A stretch of 64,000 bases of DNA from the NCBI RefSeq assembly GCF_902809865.1, contig NZ_CADDWH010000001.1, positions 3,472,001 to 3,536,000 of the forward strand, given 5' to 3'. The notes below the pieces were generated by a model that saw only the letters and a list, made by a program, of their open reading frames with translations, was not told the origin of the DNA and ran no database searches. Source of the DNA: Halobacillus sp. Marseille-Q1614. GTDB lineage: Bacteria > Bacillota > Bacilli > Bacillales > Halobacillaceae. This document shows positions 33,454 to 42,310 of this stretch, piece after piece. The position numbers were made by a program, and so were the translations under genes. Each line of letters starts with the position of its first letter. Within the stretch, counting starts at the first letter, position 1.

Positions 33454-33591
33454 TTAGGCTTCCGGGGAATAATAAAAGTTCAAGAATAAATTGTGAATTT
33501 TATGTGTCAATTGTGGGAATAATTTGTTACAATTAAATATAATAATATGAATACGCTTACAGTTTAACCTGTATGTAAGGAGATGATAGCC

Positions 33592-33867
33592 GTGGGAATT
33601 ACTTTTATGTTTATGCTTCTTGCCACGATTACACCATTTTTATTTATCCAAATGAATAAGCTTTCGCTGGCAATTGTTCAGACTATAATGCTGGTAGGAA
33701 TGTGGCTGTACTTCCTTGAGGCGACTTTCAACATAGCCCCAGGTGCATTCTCATATCTATGGGTTTTCTACTATGCAAGCCTTATCGTAGCAGAAGTGGC
33801 CTACATTATGTTTGTCATTTATATGGTCAAAACACCTGCACCATTTAGTAAAGCAGTCAAAAACTAA
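33592..33867 (+). CDS. small membrane protein, function unknown
   Basis: 91 residues, almost wholly hydrophobic, with three predicted membrane helices (residues ~3-22, 26-45, 52-80). No recognised domain. The GTG start is nine bases after AAGGAG; an ATG nine bases upstream abuts the ribosome binding site. Placed between the thiamine and qox operons and convergent with the latter. Confidence 0.6.
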   Translation: MGITFMFMLLATITPFLFIQMNKLSLAIVQTIMLVGMWLYFLEATFNIAPGAFSYLWVFYYASLIVAEVAYIMFVIYMVKTPAPFSKAVKN

Positions 33868-33887
33868 TCTAACTGAGCAGATAAACA

Positions 33888-33927
33888 AAAAAACCCCTTT
33901 TTCCTTAAACGGAAAAAGGGGTTTTTT
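33888..33927. terminator. bidirectional terminator
   Basis: AAAAAACCCCTTTTTCC and GGAAAAAGGGGTTTTTT form a perfect 17-bp stem with a 6-nt loop between convergent genes. Confidence 0.95.
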
Positions 33928-33929
33928 AG

Positions 33930-34154
33930 TTAACTGACAGTTCGTTTCATCTGAACATGATAAAGCTGTAAGGCAGCTTGAACAAAAGAGACAGCAGCCA
34001 AAAGGACAAGAACGAATTTCGGTGAATAACTGGTATAGAAAGCACCCCAGAGCGCCAGGGCTGTCATTATGATACATAAAGTAAAACCAAATACGTGCTT
34101 CCAGGGTAATAAGTTCATTTCCTGCTGTGGATAGACTTCCTTATTTTTTTCCAT
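33930..34154 (-). CDS. short QoxD-like (COX4-type) membrane protein
   Basis: 74 residues with two helices. HVFGFTLCIIMTALALWGAF and VSFVQAALQLYHVQM align with HVIGFLASIALTLLAVWAVL and AVIQACIQLFMFMHM of QoxD in the gene just upstream, so this is a shortened paralogue lacking the third helix and the His-rich tail. It begins 23 bases after qoxD behind GGCGGTGAT and is last in the operon. Could be an extra oxidase subunit or an assembly factor. Confidence 0.6.
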   Translation of the reverse strand: MEKNKEVYPQQEMNLLPWKHVFGFTLCIIMTALALWGAFYTSYSPKFVLVLLAAVSFVQAALQLYHVQMKRTVS

Positions 34155-34177
34155 TGATAATCACCGCCTAATTCGTT

Positions 34178-34546
34178 TTAATGGCCTTCGTGCTGCTCTT
34201 CTTGCTGCTGTTCATGGCCGCCGTGTTCTCCATCATCATGGTCATGCGTAAAGCCGAATGACATTGTAAAGATCGAACCTGCTACCACAATAGCGGCAAG
34301 TACGAATCCGTGGAACATCATATTCCAAGGGACATGGCCGCCACCGCTCTCTTTTTCTGTCATATGCATAAACATGAACAGCTGGATGCAGGCCTGGATC
34401 ACAGCCAAGACCATGATTGAGATTACAATCCATGTTGTTGGCATATCTGAAGACAATACAGCCCATACGGCAAGTAATGTCAGAGCAATTGAAGCTAGAA
34501 ATCCGATAACATGCTGTGTTGGTATGCGTTTAGACTGATTTGCCAT
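34178..34546 (-). CDS. qoxD: cytochrome aa3-600 menaquinol oxidase subunit IV
   Basis: 122 residues, three membrane helices. Typical QoxD with HVIGFLASIALTLLAVWAVL and FMFMHMTEKESG. The C-terminus is unusual in being His- and acid-rich (HDHDDGEHGGHEQQQ...), possibly metal-binding. Small subunit that helps assemble and stabilise the oxidase. Adjacent to qoxC. Confidence 0.9.
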   Translation of the reverse strand: MANQSKRIPTQHVIGFLASIALTLLAVWAVLSSDMPTTWIVISIMVLAVIQACIQLFMFMHMTEKESGGGHVPWNMMFHGFVLAAIVVAGSIFTMSFGFTHDHDDGEHGGHEQQQEEQHEGH

Positions 34547-35152
34547 TTAAACCACCATCCCAATCAAGTACACGGCAGTGAAAATAAAGATCCAAATTAC
34601 ATCAAGGAAGTGCCAGTACAAGCTGACAATAAACGTTTTACGGCTTGTAACTGGTGTAAGTCCCCGCTGTTTTAATTGAATCATTAGGAGAATGGCCCAG
34701 CCAATTCCTAACGTAACGTGTAAGCCGTGTGTTCCTGCTAATACAAAGAAGGCGGACCAGTAGGCACTGGACTGCAGGGTTGCTCCTTCATGAACGTAAT
34801 GAACAAATTCATATATTTCAAAGCCAAGGAAACCAAGTCCCAGAGCCAGCGTAATGGCAAGCCAGGTCATAAGTCCTTTAACGTTTCCCCGCCGCATCTC
34901 GTGAATCGCGATCCCGCAAGTAAAACTACTGACAAGCAGTAAGAAGGTCATCACAAGTACAATTCCCGGTTCAAATAATTCTCCGGGATGTGGTGCATCC
35001 GCCGTACGTCCAAACAATACGGCATAGGTGGCAAACAAGGTGGAAAACAGGACGATTTCGGCTCCAAGGAATATCCAGAAGCCGAGAATTCCCATTCGCC
35101 CTTCTAAGGTTCTATATTCTAAAGGTCCTGATTTAAGTTCATGGGCACTCAT
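34547..35152 (-). CDS. qoxC: cytochrome aa3-600 menaquinol oxidase subunit III
   Basis: 201 residues, five membrane helices. GILGFWIFLGAEIVLFSTLFATYAVL (cut here) near the N-terminus and HGLHVTLGI, LYWHFLDVIWIFIF are standard subunit III motifs. No metal centres of its own; stabilises the catalytic core and the proton uptake path. Start overlaps the qoxB stop. Confidence 0.95.
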   Translation of the reverse strand: MSAHELKSGPLEYRTLEGRMGILGFWIFLGAEIVLFSTLFATYAVLFGRTADAPHPGELFEPGIVLVMTFLLLVSSFTCGIAIHEMRRGNVKGLMTWLAITLALGLGFLGFEIYEFVHYVHEGATLQSSAYWSAFFVLAGTHGLHVTLGIGWAILLMIQLKQRGLTPVTSRKTFIVSLYWHFLDVIWIFIFTAVYLIGMVV

Positions 35153-37089
35153 CTACGTAACCCCCTTGCCGAGCGTTCTGTGCGCTTGATTTCATCGACT
35201 TCAACATGGAAGCCATCGTCATAATCAAAGGATCTGACACCCATCATGATAATTACCCCAATTAATCCAATCACGGCCAGCGGGATCCATTCAAAGACAA
35301 GAGCGAAGCTGGCAAAGCCGGCGATCGCCATCATGATAATCGGCTTTCCTGAATCGCTTGGCATATGAATCGGTTCAAGCTGGTCTTCTTCATAAGTGGT
35401 AATGCCTTTTTTCTTCATTTCAAGGAAGGCGTCATGATCATTCACATGAGGGACTGTCGCAAAGTTATAGAATGGAACCGGAGTAGGGGTAGCCCATTCC
35501 AGTGTGCGTCCATCCCATGGATCTCCTGTTTTATCACGCGGGCTGTTACGGAAGCTGTAATAGATGTTAAATACAAATATTGCGAATCCAACACCCATTC
35601 CGAAAGCACCTACAGTGGAAATAACGTTAAGCGGCATCCATTCTGGAATGATTGTAAATACTCGGCGCGGCATTCCATCAAGACCGACGAAATACTGCGG
35701 GAAGAAACATACATGGAAGCCGATAACAAACCACCAGAAGCTCCATTTTCCGTATTTTTCATTAAGCGTGTGTCCAAACATCTTCGGATACCAGTACACA
35801 AGACCTGCAAAACAGGCAAATACTGTACCCGCAATTAATACGTAGTGGAAGTGAGCCACTAGGAAATAAGTGTTGTGGAACTGATAGTCCGCTGCTGCCA
35901 TCCCAAGCATAACCCCGGTTACTCCCCCCATCACGAAGCTGGGAATAAACGCTAAGGACCACATCATGGCAACAGACATTTGTATTTTCGACTTATATAA
36001 GGTTCCGAGCCAGTTAAATATTTTAACCCCGGTCGGAACGGCAATTAACATTGTGGAAACAGAGAACACAGAGTTTACAAATGCTCCTGCTCCCATTGTG
36101 AAGAAGTGGTGAACCCATACAAGGAAGCTTAATCCAGCGATTAGAATCATGGACCATACCATCGCCATATAACCAAACAGGCGCTTTCTCGCGAATGTAG
36201 CTATAATTTCAGAGAAAATACCAAAGGCAGGCAGAATAACGATATAAACCTCTGGGTGTCCCCACATCCAGAACAGGTTCGCCCACATCATCGGCAGACC
36301 TTCACCTGTTAAAGTAAAGAATTGAGAACCGAAGATACGGTCGATTGTCATAAGAGCCAGCGCTACTGTTAAGATAGGAAAAGCGAAAATTATAATGAAT
36401 GAAGTTACCAGAGTAGACCATGTGAATATTGGCATTTGGAATAATTTCATTCCTGGTGCACGCATCTTAAGGATTGTCACCATAAAGTTAATACCTGTCG
36501 CTAATGTACCAATCCCTGATAACTGTAAGCCCATCAGATAAAAGTTCTGGCCGGGTCCAGGACTCATCGCTGCCCCGGCTAGAGGAGTGTAGCTTGTCCA
36601 TCCCGCATCTGGTGATCCCCCAATAACGAATGAAATGTTAAATAGCATAGCTCCAAAAAGGAAGGACCAGAAACTTAGTGCGTTAAGGAATGGGTACGCA
36701 ACATCGCGCGCACCGATTTGAAGAGGAACAATGACGTTCATTAACCCGATTAAGAACGGCATGGCCATAAAAATGATCATTACGGTCCCGTGAGTTGTAA
36801 AAATTTCATCATAGTGCTGCGCATTCAGAAAGTTCATATCTGGAAATGCCAGCTGTGTTCTCATCATTAAGGCATCAGCACCGCCTCTAAAAAGCATTGC
36901 TAAGGCACTTAAAATATACATAACTCCGATTTTCTTATGATCAACAGTCGTTAACCACTCACGCCAAAGCCAGCCCCATTTCTTGAAGTAAGTAAGGATG
37001 AAGAGGATGGCAGAGGTTACTAGGACAATGGAAACCATACCCCCGTAAATGAGCGGTTCGCCTGTTACAAAAAACTCATCGAGTTTCAT
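35149..37089 (-). CDS. qoxB: cytochrome aa3-600 menaquinol oxidase subunit I
   Basis: 646 residues, about 14-15 helices. WGHPEVYIVILPAFG carries a CuB His and the cross-linked Tyr; VHHFFTMG and VAHFHYVLIAGT carry further CuB and haem ligands. A-family haem-copper oxidase that takes electrons from menaquinol and pumps protons. Complements the ba3 cytochrome c oxidase encoded near 7 kb. Confidence 0.95.
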   Translation of the reverse strand: MKLDEFFVTGEPLIYGGMVSIVLVTSAILFILTYFKKWGWLWREWLTTVDHKKIGVMYILSALAMLFRGGADALMMRTQLAFPDMNFLNAQHYDEIFTTHGTVMIIFMAMPFLIGLMNVIVPLQIGARDVAYPFLNALSFWSFLFGAMLFNISFVIGGSPDAGWTSYTPLAGAAMSPGPGQNFYLMGLQLSGIGTLATGINFMVTILKMRAPGMKLFQMPIFTWSTLVTSFIIIFAFPILTVALALMTIDRIFGSQFFTLTGEGLPMMWANLFWMWGHPEVYIVILPAFGIFSEIIATFARKRLFGYMAMVWSMILIAGLSFLVWVHHFFTMGAGAFVNSVFSVSTMLIAVPTGVKIFNWLGTLYKSKIQMSVAMMWSLAFIPSFVMGGVTGVMLGMAAADYQFHNTYFLVAHFHYVLIAGTVFACFAGLVYWYPKMFGHTLNEKYGKWSFWWFVIGFHVCFFPQYFVGLDGMPRRVFTIIPEWMPLNVISTVGAFGMGVGFAIFVFNIYYSFRNSPRDKTGDPWDGRTLEWATPTPVPFYNFATVPHVNDHDAFLEMKKKGITTYEEDQLEPIHMPSDSGKPIIMMAIAGFASFALVFEWIPLAVIGLIGVIIMMGVRSFDYDDGFHVEVDEIKRTERSARGLRR

Positions 37090-37115
37090 GATGTTTCACC
37101 AACTTTCTTTCTGTA

Positions 37116-38075
37116 TTAGTGATCACTCTTATCTTTGTGATCCATTTCTTCTTCAGGATGATATCCGACATATTCGTTGTTATTAGCTAAATGCATCAGC
37201 TCATTATAAGCATCAAGGTGCTGGTTAATCGCGTAATCGCGGCCTTGGTTGGTACCATGGTCTACAAATTCAAGGTGAGTAGATGAAAATTCTGCTGTAT
37301 CTTCCATGAGACCCGGCTCAAGCATGGCGGTATATTGTTCTTCTGTCAGCTCAGGTGCTTCATTTTGAGTTTGTTCTACCCAGCTTTCGAAGTCCTCGGA
37401 ATTTTCTGCGTAAACTTCGAAGGTCTGTTTAGTAAAACCTTCACCGTTAAAGTTAGAGTTACGACCATCATAAACGCCCTCTTCATCGGCCTGAAGATAA
37501 AGCGTATTTTCCATTCCGGCCATATTGTATTTCATTCCACCTAACTGAGGGATCCATAAAGCCGCCATAGAATCAGCAGAAGAAAGACGGAACTCTATCG
37601 GCCTGTCGGTTGGAATGTGTAAGTAATCAACAGTTTCAATCCCTTGTTCCGGGTAACTGAAAAACCATTTCCAGTCAGCAGAAGTGGCATAAACAACAAG
37701 AGGCTCTTCATTTGAAGTAGACTCCGTTGGTTTTTCTAAATCATATAAAAGCTGAACCGTAGGTATGGACAAAGCAATAACAATAATAAAAGGAATAACC
37801 GTCCAAACCACTTCCAATTTGGTATTACCATGCTGGTTCGGATCATAATCTTTATCACCGCGTTCCGGGCGGTCCCGGTATTTAAATACCACATAGGCAA
37901 ATAACGCAAATACTACGGCCACGATGAACAGCATGAAATAGATCGAGTACATAATAAGGTCTTTCTGGCCTTGTGCAACAGGGCCTTTAGGGTCAAGGAC
38001 CATCATTTCGCTGCAGCCGCTAAGAAACAAAATAAGCCCAAGCGGCAGGAAAGCCAGCCATCTTTTTATATTCAC
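37116..38075 (-). CDS. qoxA: cytochrome aa3-600 menaquinol oxidase subunit II
   Basis: 319 residues. Lipoprotein signal with FLSGCSEM, two membrane helices and an outer cupredoxin-fold domain without the CuA cysteines, as expected for a quinol oxidase. WKWFFSYPEQGI is the conserved quinol-side segment. Acidic, His-containing C-terminus. The GTG at 38075 was chosen because AAAGGAG lies 11 bases before it; the ATG 24 bases upstream lies before that site. Confidence 0.9.
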   Translation of the reverse strand: MNIKRWLAFLPLGLILFLSGCSEMMVLDPKGPVAQGQKDLIMYSIYFMLFIVAVVFALFAYVVFKYRDRPERGDKDYDPNQHGNTKLEVVWTVIPFIIVIALSIPTVQLLYDLEKPTESTSNEEPLVVYATSADWKWFFSYPEQGIETVDYLHIPTDRPIEFRLSSADSMAALWIPQLGGMKYNMAGMENTLYLQADEEGVYDGRNSNFNGEGFTKQTFEVYAENSEDFESWVEQTQNEAPELTEEQYTAMLEPGLMEDTAEFSSTHLEFVDHGTNQGRDYAINQHLDAYNELMHLANNNEYVGYHPEEEMDHKDKSDH

Positions 38076-38221
38076 GAGTCGACACACTCCTTTACACATT
38101 TGATTTTATCGTTGGAATCCATTTCATAGGGACAAAAGCCGCCGAGTAAAGAGCTGACCCATTATAAAATGAATTCAATAATATTTAAAAGCGCTGGAGA
38201 TAGTATAGCAGAATTGCTCGA

Positions 38222-38250
38222 ATTATAGAGTTTGTTAACTAAATTGTCAT
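38222..38250 (-). promoter_or_regulatory. probable qox operon promoter
   Basis: On the minus strand ATGACA (38245-38250), 18-bp spacer, TATAAT (38222-38227), about 147 bases before qoxA. The rest of the region 38076-38355 holds no gene that I can support. Confidence 0.5.
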
Positions 38251-38359
38251 AGAAACATCACGATCTTGATGAATTTTAGACACAAATTATTCAAATTTAT
38301 AAAACGATTAATAACAATTAAGGAAATAACAGGGAGTGTAAGATGGGAATGGAAAATAA

Positions 38360-38384
38360 AAAAGCAGCAGGATCATCTGCTGCT
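38360..38384 (-). terminator. terminator overlapping the CHY gene stop
   Basis: GCAGCAG and CTGCTGC arms with a short loop that holds the stop codon, followed on the minus strand by T6. Confidence 0.85.
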
Positions 38385-38708
38385 TGATTTCATATCAAAA
38401 TATAGAGGGTAGTGGAGGCTGCATCTTTCATTAAAAGAATGATGACAGGAAGGGCAGCGGGACACTGACATATACTCCTGGATCGTCAATTCGGTCTGGC
38501 AGTTTCCACATAAAATGGCTTTAGATTCGAATTGCTCTTCCGGCCATTTTGAAGGAGGGTGGTCCGCGAGTTCCTCGTGGCAGTAATAACAGGCATAATA
38601 CTCTTTACAGCAATAAAACTTAATAGCTATCACATCAATTTCTGTATGGTAGTGAGCGCAGCGTGTTTGCTTGTCTGCCTTCACTCCGTTAACTTTCTGA
38701 CGTTCCAC
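38373..38708 (-). CDS. CHY-type zinc finger protein
   Basis: 111 residues. RCAHYHTEIDVIAIKFYCC, then YYACYYCHEELADH give the CHY zinc finger (C17, H19, H21, C33, C34, C40, C43, H44, H50); CGNCQTEL and CPSCHHSFNERCSLH add a second cluster. Relatives include yeast Hot13, which helps import or oxidation of small Cys proteins; the bacterial role is unknown. Follows the membrane protein gene by three bases. Confidence 0.85.
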   Translation of the reverse strand: MERQKVNGVKADKQTRCAHYHTEIDVIAIKFYCCKEYYACYYCHEELADHPPSKWPEEQFESKAILCGNCQTELTIQEYMSVSRCPSCHHSFNERCSLHYPLYFDMKSSSR

Positions 38709-38711
38709 TAG

Positions 38712-38969
38712 TTAACCTCCTTTAGGAATTAATTCTACATTTGCAGCTGCCTTATGCATACGTGTGATGCTGGAAAATACATAAGCGAGAACGGCTGAGA
38801 GCAGGGAAACAGCAAATGGAATATAGTTGATATACCCAAATTCTATGAATGAAGTCATCCCGAAAGCTTCCGATATATGTAAAGCCGTCAATAACAAACC
38901 AGAGGCTGACTGGAAAACTGAATATAGAACGATGAAACTAATCAAAAACACGAGTAAACCTTTCATCAT
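38712..38969 (-). CDS. small membrane protein, function unknown
   Basis: 85 residues with two predicted helices (about 4-32 and 48-68) and a charged C-terminus. Preceded by AAGGAAGGGT. Operon partner of the CHY zinc finger gene. No family recognised. Confidence 0.6.
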   Translation of the reverse strand: MMKGLLVFLISFIVLYSVFQSASGLLLTALHISEAFGMTSFIEFGYINYIPFAVSLLSAVLAYVFSSITRMHKAAANVELIPKGG

Positions 38970-39061
38970 AACCCTTCCTTTTCACTCGACTCTTTTTTTA
39001 AAAGGCTTCCTTAGTATGCATACGATAGGAACGAGTTTTCGTTTTATTTTTTGCCCAGCTC

Positions 39062-39355
39062 TCACGTAAACCAGCCGCCGTGTCGTCTCACTTTATTTAT
39101 CTGAACACGTTTATTTTTAAGAAGGAGTTGGATTTCATATCGATAAACCCGGCAAATATCTTTGAGGGAGGCAAAGGCTTTTTCGGCTGTGAAGTTACGC
39201 TCGGATAGCGGTCGGGGAGCGTGAACTCTTGAAGCAATAGGGGGGTGGACGCTTCCCAGAAGTAAGCTTAGATTAGGCTGATCTTTATTGGCCACGGAAG
39301 CTAATTCAAGGTTTTCAGGGTCTGCAGCAATGTTTGCTGATAGATGACTGTACAT
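39062..39355 (-). CDS. hypothetical protein, 97 residues
   Basis: Soluble, with a coding-like composition and an organised sequence: LLLGSVHPPIASRVHAPRPL, then NFTAEKAFASLKDICRVYRYEIQLLL and a basic end KVRRHGGWF. No ribosome binding site precedes the ATG, so the start may be wrong or the gene shortened at its 5' end. I do not recognise the family. It is divergent from rodA. Confidence 0.4.
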   Translation of the reverse strand: MYSHLSANIAADPENLELASVANKDQPNLSLLLGSVHPPIASRVHAPRPLSERNFTAEKAFASLKDICRVYRYEIQLLLKNKRVQINKVRRHGGWFT

Positions 39356-39625
39356 TAAACTGGATCCAGAGTCTATAGATGGAAGTTAGCCGCTCTGTGT
39401 TCATAGATAACCCCGCACATATGGAAATATGTACCTTATTATGGTAACATATCTATTTTAAATCAAGGAGAGTCAATTACATTTAATACTCTGCCTCTCT
39501 TCTATCAATATGGTAAAATATCTTAATGAATCAAAGATCGTAAAAGGGTAGTTATTCCTTCTTCTCTTTGGTACAAAGATATGATTAAATGAAAGGCGTG
39601 AATCCCTGGAAAGGGGGAAGGAAAT

Positions 39626-40786
39626 ATGACGAATTTTGAAGAACGCTTCGACTGGAAGCTGTTTTTTACGCTTTGCTTATTTTTAACTATTAGTAGTATT
39701 GCTTTATATAGTGCTCAGCAAAGTCCTCAATATAATGACAACTTCATGGTCAGGCAGCTTGTCTGGTATATTGTAGGCTTTGCGATTATAGGTGTGATGC
39801 TGTATTTTGAGCCTGATTTTTATAAAAAAATCAGCTGGCCTCTTTATATAGCAGGTCTAATCGTTTTGCTGGCTTTAGTTATCGCCCCGCCTTCTATCGC
39901 CCCGATTATTAAAGGGCAGAAGAGCTGGTTTGTGCTGCCGGGTTTAGGGACGATTCAGCCTTCCGAGTTTATGAAGGTTATCACTATTTTGTTACTAGCG
40001 AATGTTGTGACTAATCACAACGAAAGGGCGCGGGTAAAGGATATAAAAAACGATTTTATTCTGCTTGGGAAAATTGTCGGCTTAACCTTATTGCCGCTGC
40101 TATTAATTATGCAGCAGCCCGACTTAGGAACAAGTTTAGTTTTTATAGCGATTATGGCAGGGATGATCGTGATTGCCGGCGTCAGGTGGCGTGTTATCCT
40201 GCCGATATTTGGCTCAATTGGAGTTGTTGGAACGGCTATCATCTGGCTTGCTCTACAATTTCCTCAGATTCTCGATCAATACTTAGGGGTTAAACCATAT
40301 CAGCTTGGACGTATTTATGCCTGGCTGAACCCTCAGCAGTACAGTTCCTCTGAAGGTTTCCAGCTTATACGGGCGATGAGAGCGATCGGATCAGGACAAA
40401 TGTATGGAAAAGGAGCGGGTGACAGGGAAGTATACTTACCAGAAAGCCATACCGATTTCATTTTCAGTATTATTGGGGAAGAATACGGCTTTATCGGGAG
40501 CTGTATTGTATTACTGGCCTTTTTCTTATTTATCTACAGGCTGACTACAATTGCCTCGAGGGCGAATCATAAGTTCAGCTCTTATGTAATGGTAGGGCTT
40601 ATTTGTATGGTGTCCTTCCACGTGTTTCAGAACATAGGGATGTCGATTCAGCTCCTTCCGATTACCGGAATTCCACTCCCGTATATCAGCTATGGAGGAA
40701 GTTCACTGCTGGCCTTTCTAGTCGCCGCCGGCCTGGCTTTTTCGATATCATACCACCACCGAACCTTTATGTTTGGGGAAAATTAA
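39626..40786 (+). CDS. rodA: RodA/FtsW/SpoVE-family peptidoglycan polymerase
   Basis: 386 residues, ten membrane helices. SEDS signature regions can be read: GQKSWFVLPGLGTIQPSEFMK, QQPDLGTSL, and PESHTDFIFSIIGEEYGFIG, then GIPLPYISYGGSSLLA. Polymerises lipid II glycan strands. Synteny with qoxABCD as in B. subtilis supports RodA (elongation) over FtsW or SpoVE. Ribosome binding site GGGGGAAGG. Confidence 0.85.
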   Translation: MTNFEERFDWKLFFTLCLFLTISSIALYSAQQSPQYNDNFMVRQLVWYIVGFAIIGVMLYFEPDFYKKISWPLYIAGLIVLLALVIAPPSIAPIIKGQKSWFVLPGLGTIQPSEFMKVITILLLANVVTNHNERARVKDIKNDFILLGKIVGLTLLPLLLIMQQPDLGTSLVFIAIMAGMIVIAGVRWRVILPIFGSIGVVGTAIIWLALQFPQILDQYLGVKPYQLGRIYAWLNPQQYSSSEGFQLIRAMRAIGSGQMYGKGAGDREVYLPESHTDFIFSIIGEEYGFIGSCIVLLAFFLFIYRLTTIASRANHKFSSYVMVGLICMVSFHVFQNIGMSIQLLPITGIPLPYISYGGSSLLAFLVAAGLAFSISYHHRTFMFGEN

Positions 40787-40839
40787 AATCAATAACACAC
40801 CGGTTTATTAGCCAAAACTTAACTTAATACTTATTTACA

Positions 40840-40868
40840 GATCACAGTGTGAAGTACTGTGATCTTTT
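40840..40868 (+). terminator. terminator of rodA
   Basis: AGATCACAGT and ACTGTGATCT with a 7-nt loop and T7. Confidence 0.9.
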
Positions 40869-41085
40869 TTTGACGATTTTTGTCCACTATAGGGTTTTAA
40901 AATGTCGAAGGTTAGTCCGGATTTTTGCAGAACCCGCAACGCGGGCACGTTCCTCTTTTTCAACGGCATTATTGTATAAAAGATACGGAAAAAACTTCAT
41001 ACACTTTTTACATTACATAGAAAAATACGAATGAATAGAATGGAACTATAAATAAATAATATTCAGATAATGGGGGAGGGATCGT

Positions 41086-42303
41086 ATGGTACTGCCATTT
41101 GATATTTTAGAATATCACCAGCGCTTACAAGATACGAAAAGAAGGATGGCCGATAAGGGGATTGAGGTTTTGCTTATTACAGACCCTGCGAACATGAATT
41201 ATTTATCAGGATATGACGCTTGGTCTTTTTATGTTCATCAGATGCTTGTGATCGTAATCGATGAACCGCAGCCCATTTGGATCGGCCGGCTTCAGGATGC
41301 GAATGGCGCTCGGGCGACCACCTGGATCTATGAAGAAAATGTGATTGCTTACCCTGATTATTACGTTCATTCCAACACACATCACCCTATGGATTTTATT
41401 TCGGAAATCTTAACACAAATCGGGCAGGGCAACCGGACGGTTGGTGTGGAAATGGACCATTATTACTTTACGGGAATGGCGTTAGAACGATTGAAAAAAG
41501 GACTTCCAAACGCCAAATTTCAAGATGCATCACTCCTTGTCAACTACGTCAGAATGGTGAAGTCAGACCAGGAAATTGAATATATGAAAAAAGCAGCGGT
41601 CATTGCTGATCTGGCGATGAGCAAAGGGATAGAAAGCATAAGAGCCGGGCATCGCGAATGTGATACGGCAGCAGAGATTTATTACCAGCTTGTAAAAGGA
41701 ACACCGGAATTCGGCGGAGATTACCCTTCCATCGTTCCATTGCTGCCCACTGGCGATCATACATCTATTCCTCACTTGACATGGTCAGACCGTCCTTTTG
41801 TAGAAGGAAGCCCGGTCATTGTCGAACTGGCGGGCTGCTTTAAACGCTACCATGTGCCGCTTGCGCGGACAGTATCGATTGGAGAACCGAGTGAAAAGCT
41901 TCAGGTTTTAGCACCGGTTGTTTTAGAAGGCATTGAGAATGTTTTATCAGCAGCAAAACCTGGTGTAACCTGCAGTGACCTTGAAGAAGTTTGGAGAAAA
42001 TCGATCAAAAAGCATGGATTTGAGAAAGAGTCGAGGCTTGGATACTCTGTCGGCTTAAATTATCCGCCGGACTGGGGCGAACATACGGCGAGTATCAGAA
42101 AAGGCGACTTTACCGTACTCCAGCCGAATATGACGTTTCATTTAATACCGGCTCTCTGGTTTGATTATGACGGTATTGAGATCAGCGAAACCTTCCGAGT
42201 AACCGAGACCGGCTGTGAACGGTTCACGAATTACCCGCAGGAGCTAATTGTGAAAAGGGAGCCGTCAATTTTCGAGGTAAACAGCGGCGATCAAATCAGT
42301 TAA
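41086..42303 (+). CDS. doeA: ectoine hydrolase, M24 creatinase-like
   Basis: 405 residues: creatinase N-terminal domain (about 15-150) and pita-bread M24 domain. MNYLSGYDAWSFYVHQ is characteristic of DoeA/EutD. The usual M24 metal ligands are not conserved (VIVELAGCFKRYHVPLART where peptidases have Asp), as expected for this non-peptidase branch. Opens the ectoine ring to N-acetyl-diaminobutyrate. First gene of the operon, ATG after GGGGGAGGG. Confidence 0.85.
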   Translation: MVLPFDILEYHQRLQDTKRRMADKGIEVLLITDPANMNYLSGYDAWSFYVHQMLVIVIDEPQPIWIGRLQDANGARATTWIYEENVIAYPDYYVHSNTHHPMDFISEILTQIGQGNRTVGVEMDHYYFTGMALERLKKGLPNAKFQDASLLVNYVRMVKSDQEIEYMKKAAVIADLAMSKGIESIRAGHRECDTAAEIYYQLVKGTPEFGGDYPSIVPLLPTGDHTSIPHLTWSDRPFVEGSPVIVELAGCFKRYHVPLARTVSIGEPSEKLQVLAPVVLEGIENVLSAAKPGVTCSDLEEVWRKSIKKHGFEKESRLGYSVGLNYPPDWGEHTASIRKGDFTVLQPNMTFHLIPALWFDYDGIEISETFRVTETGCERFTNYPQELIVKREPSIFEVNSGDQIS

Positions 42304-42310
42304 GGGGGCG

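Noticed and set aside
35365-35838. 157-codon frame opposite qoxB
   Set aside because: Shadow of a highly conserved gene; no ribosome binding site.
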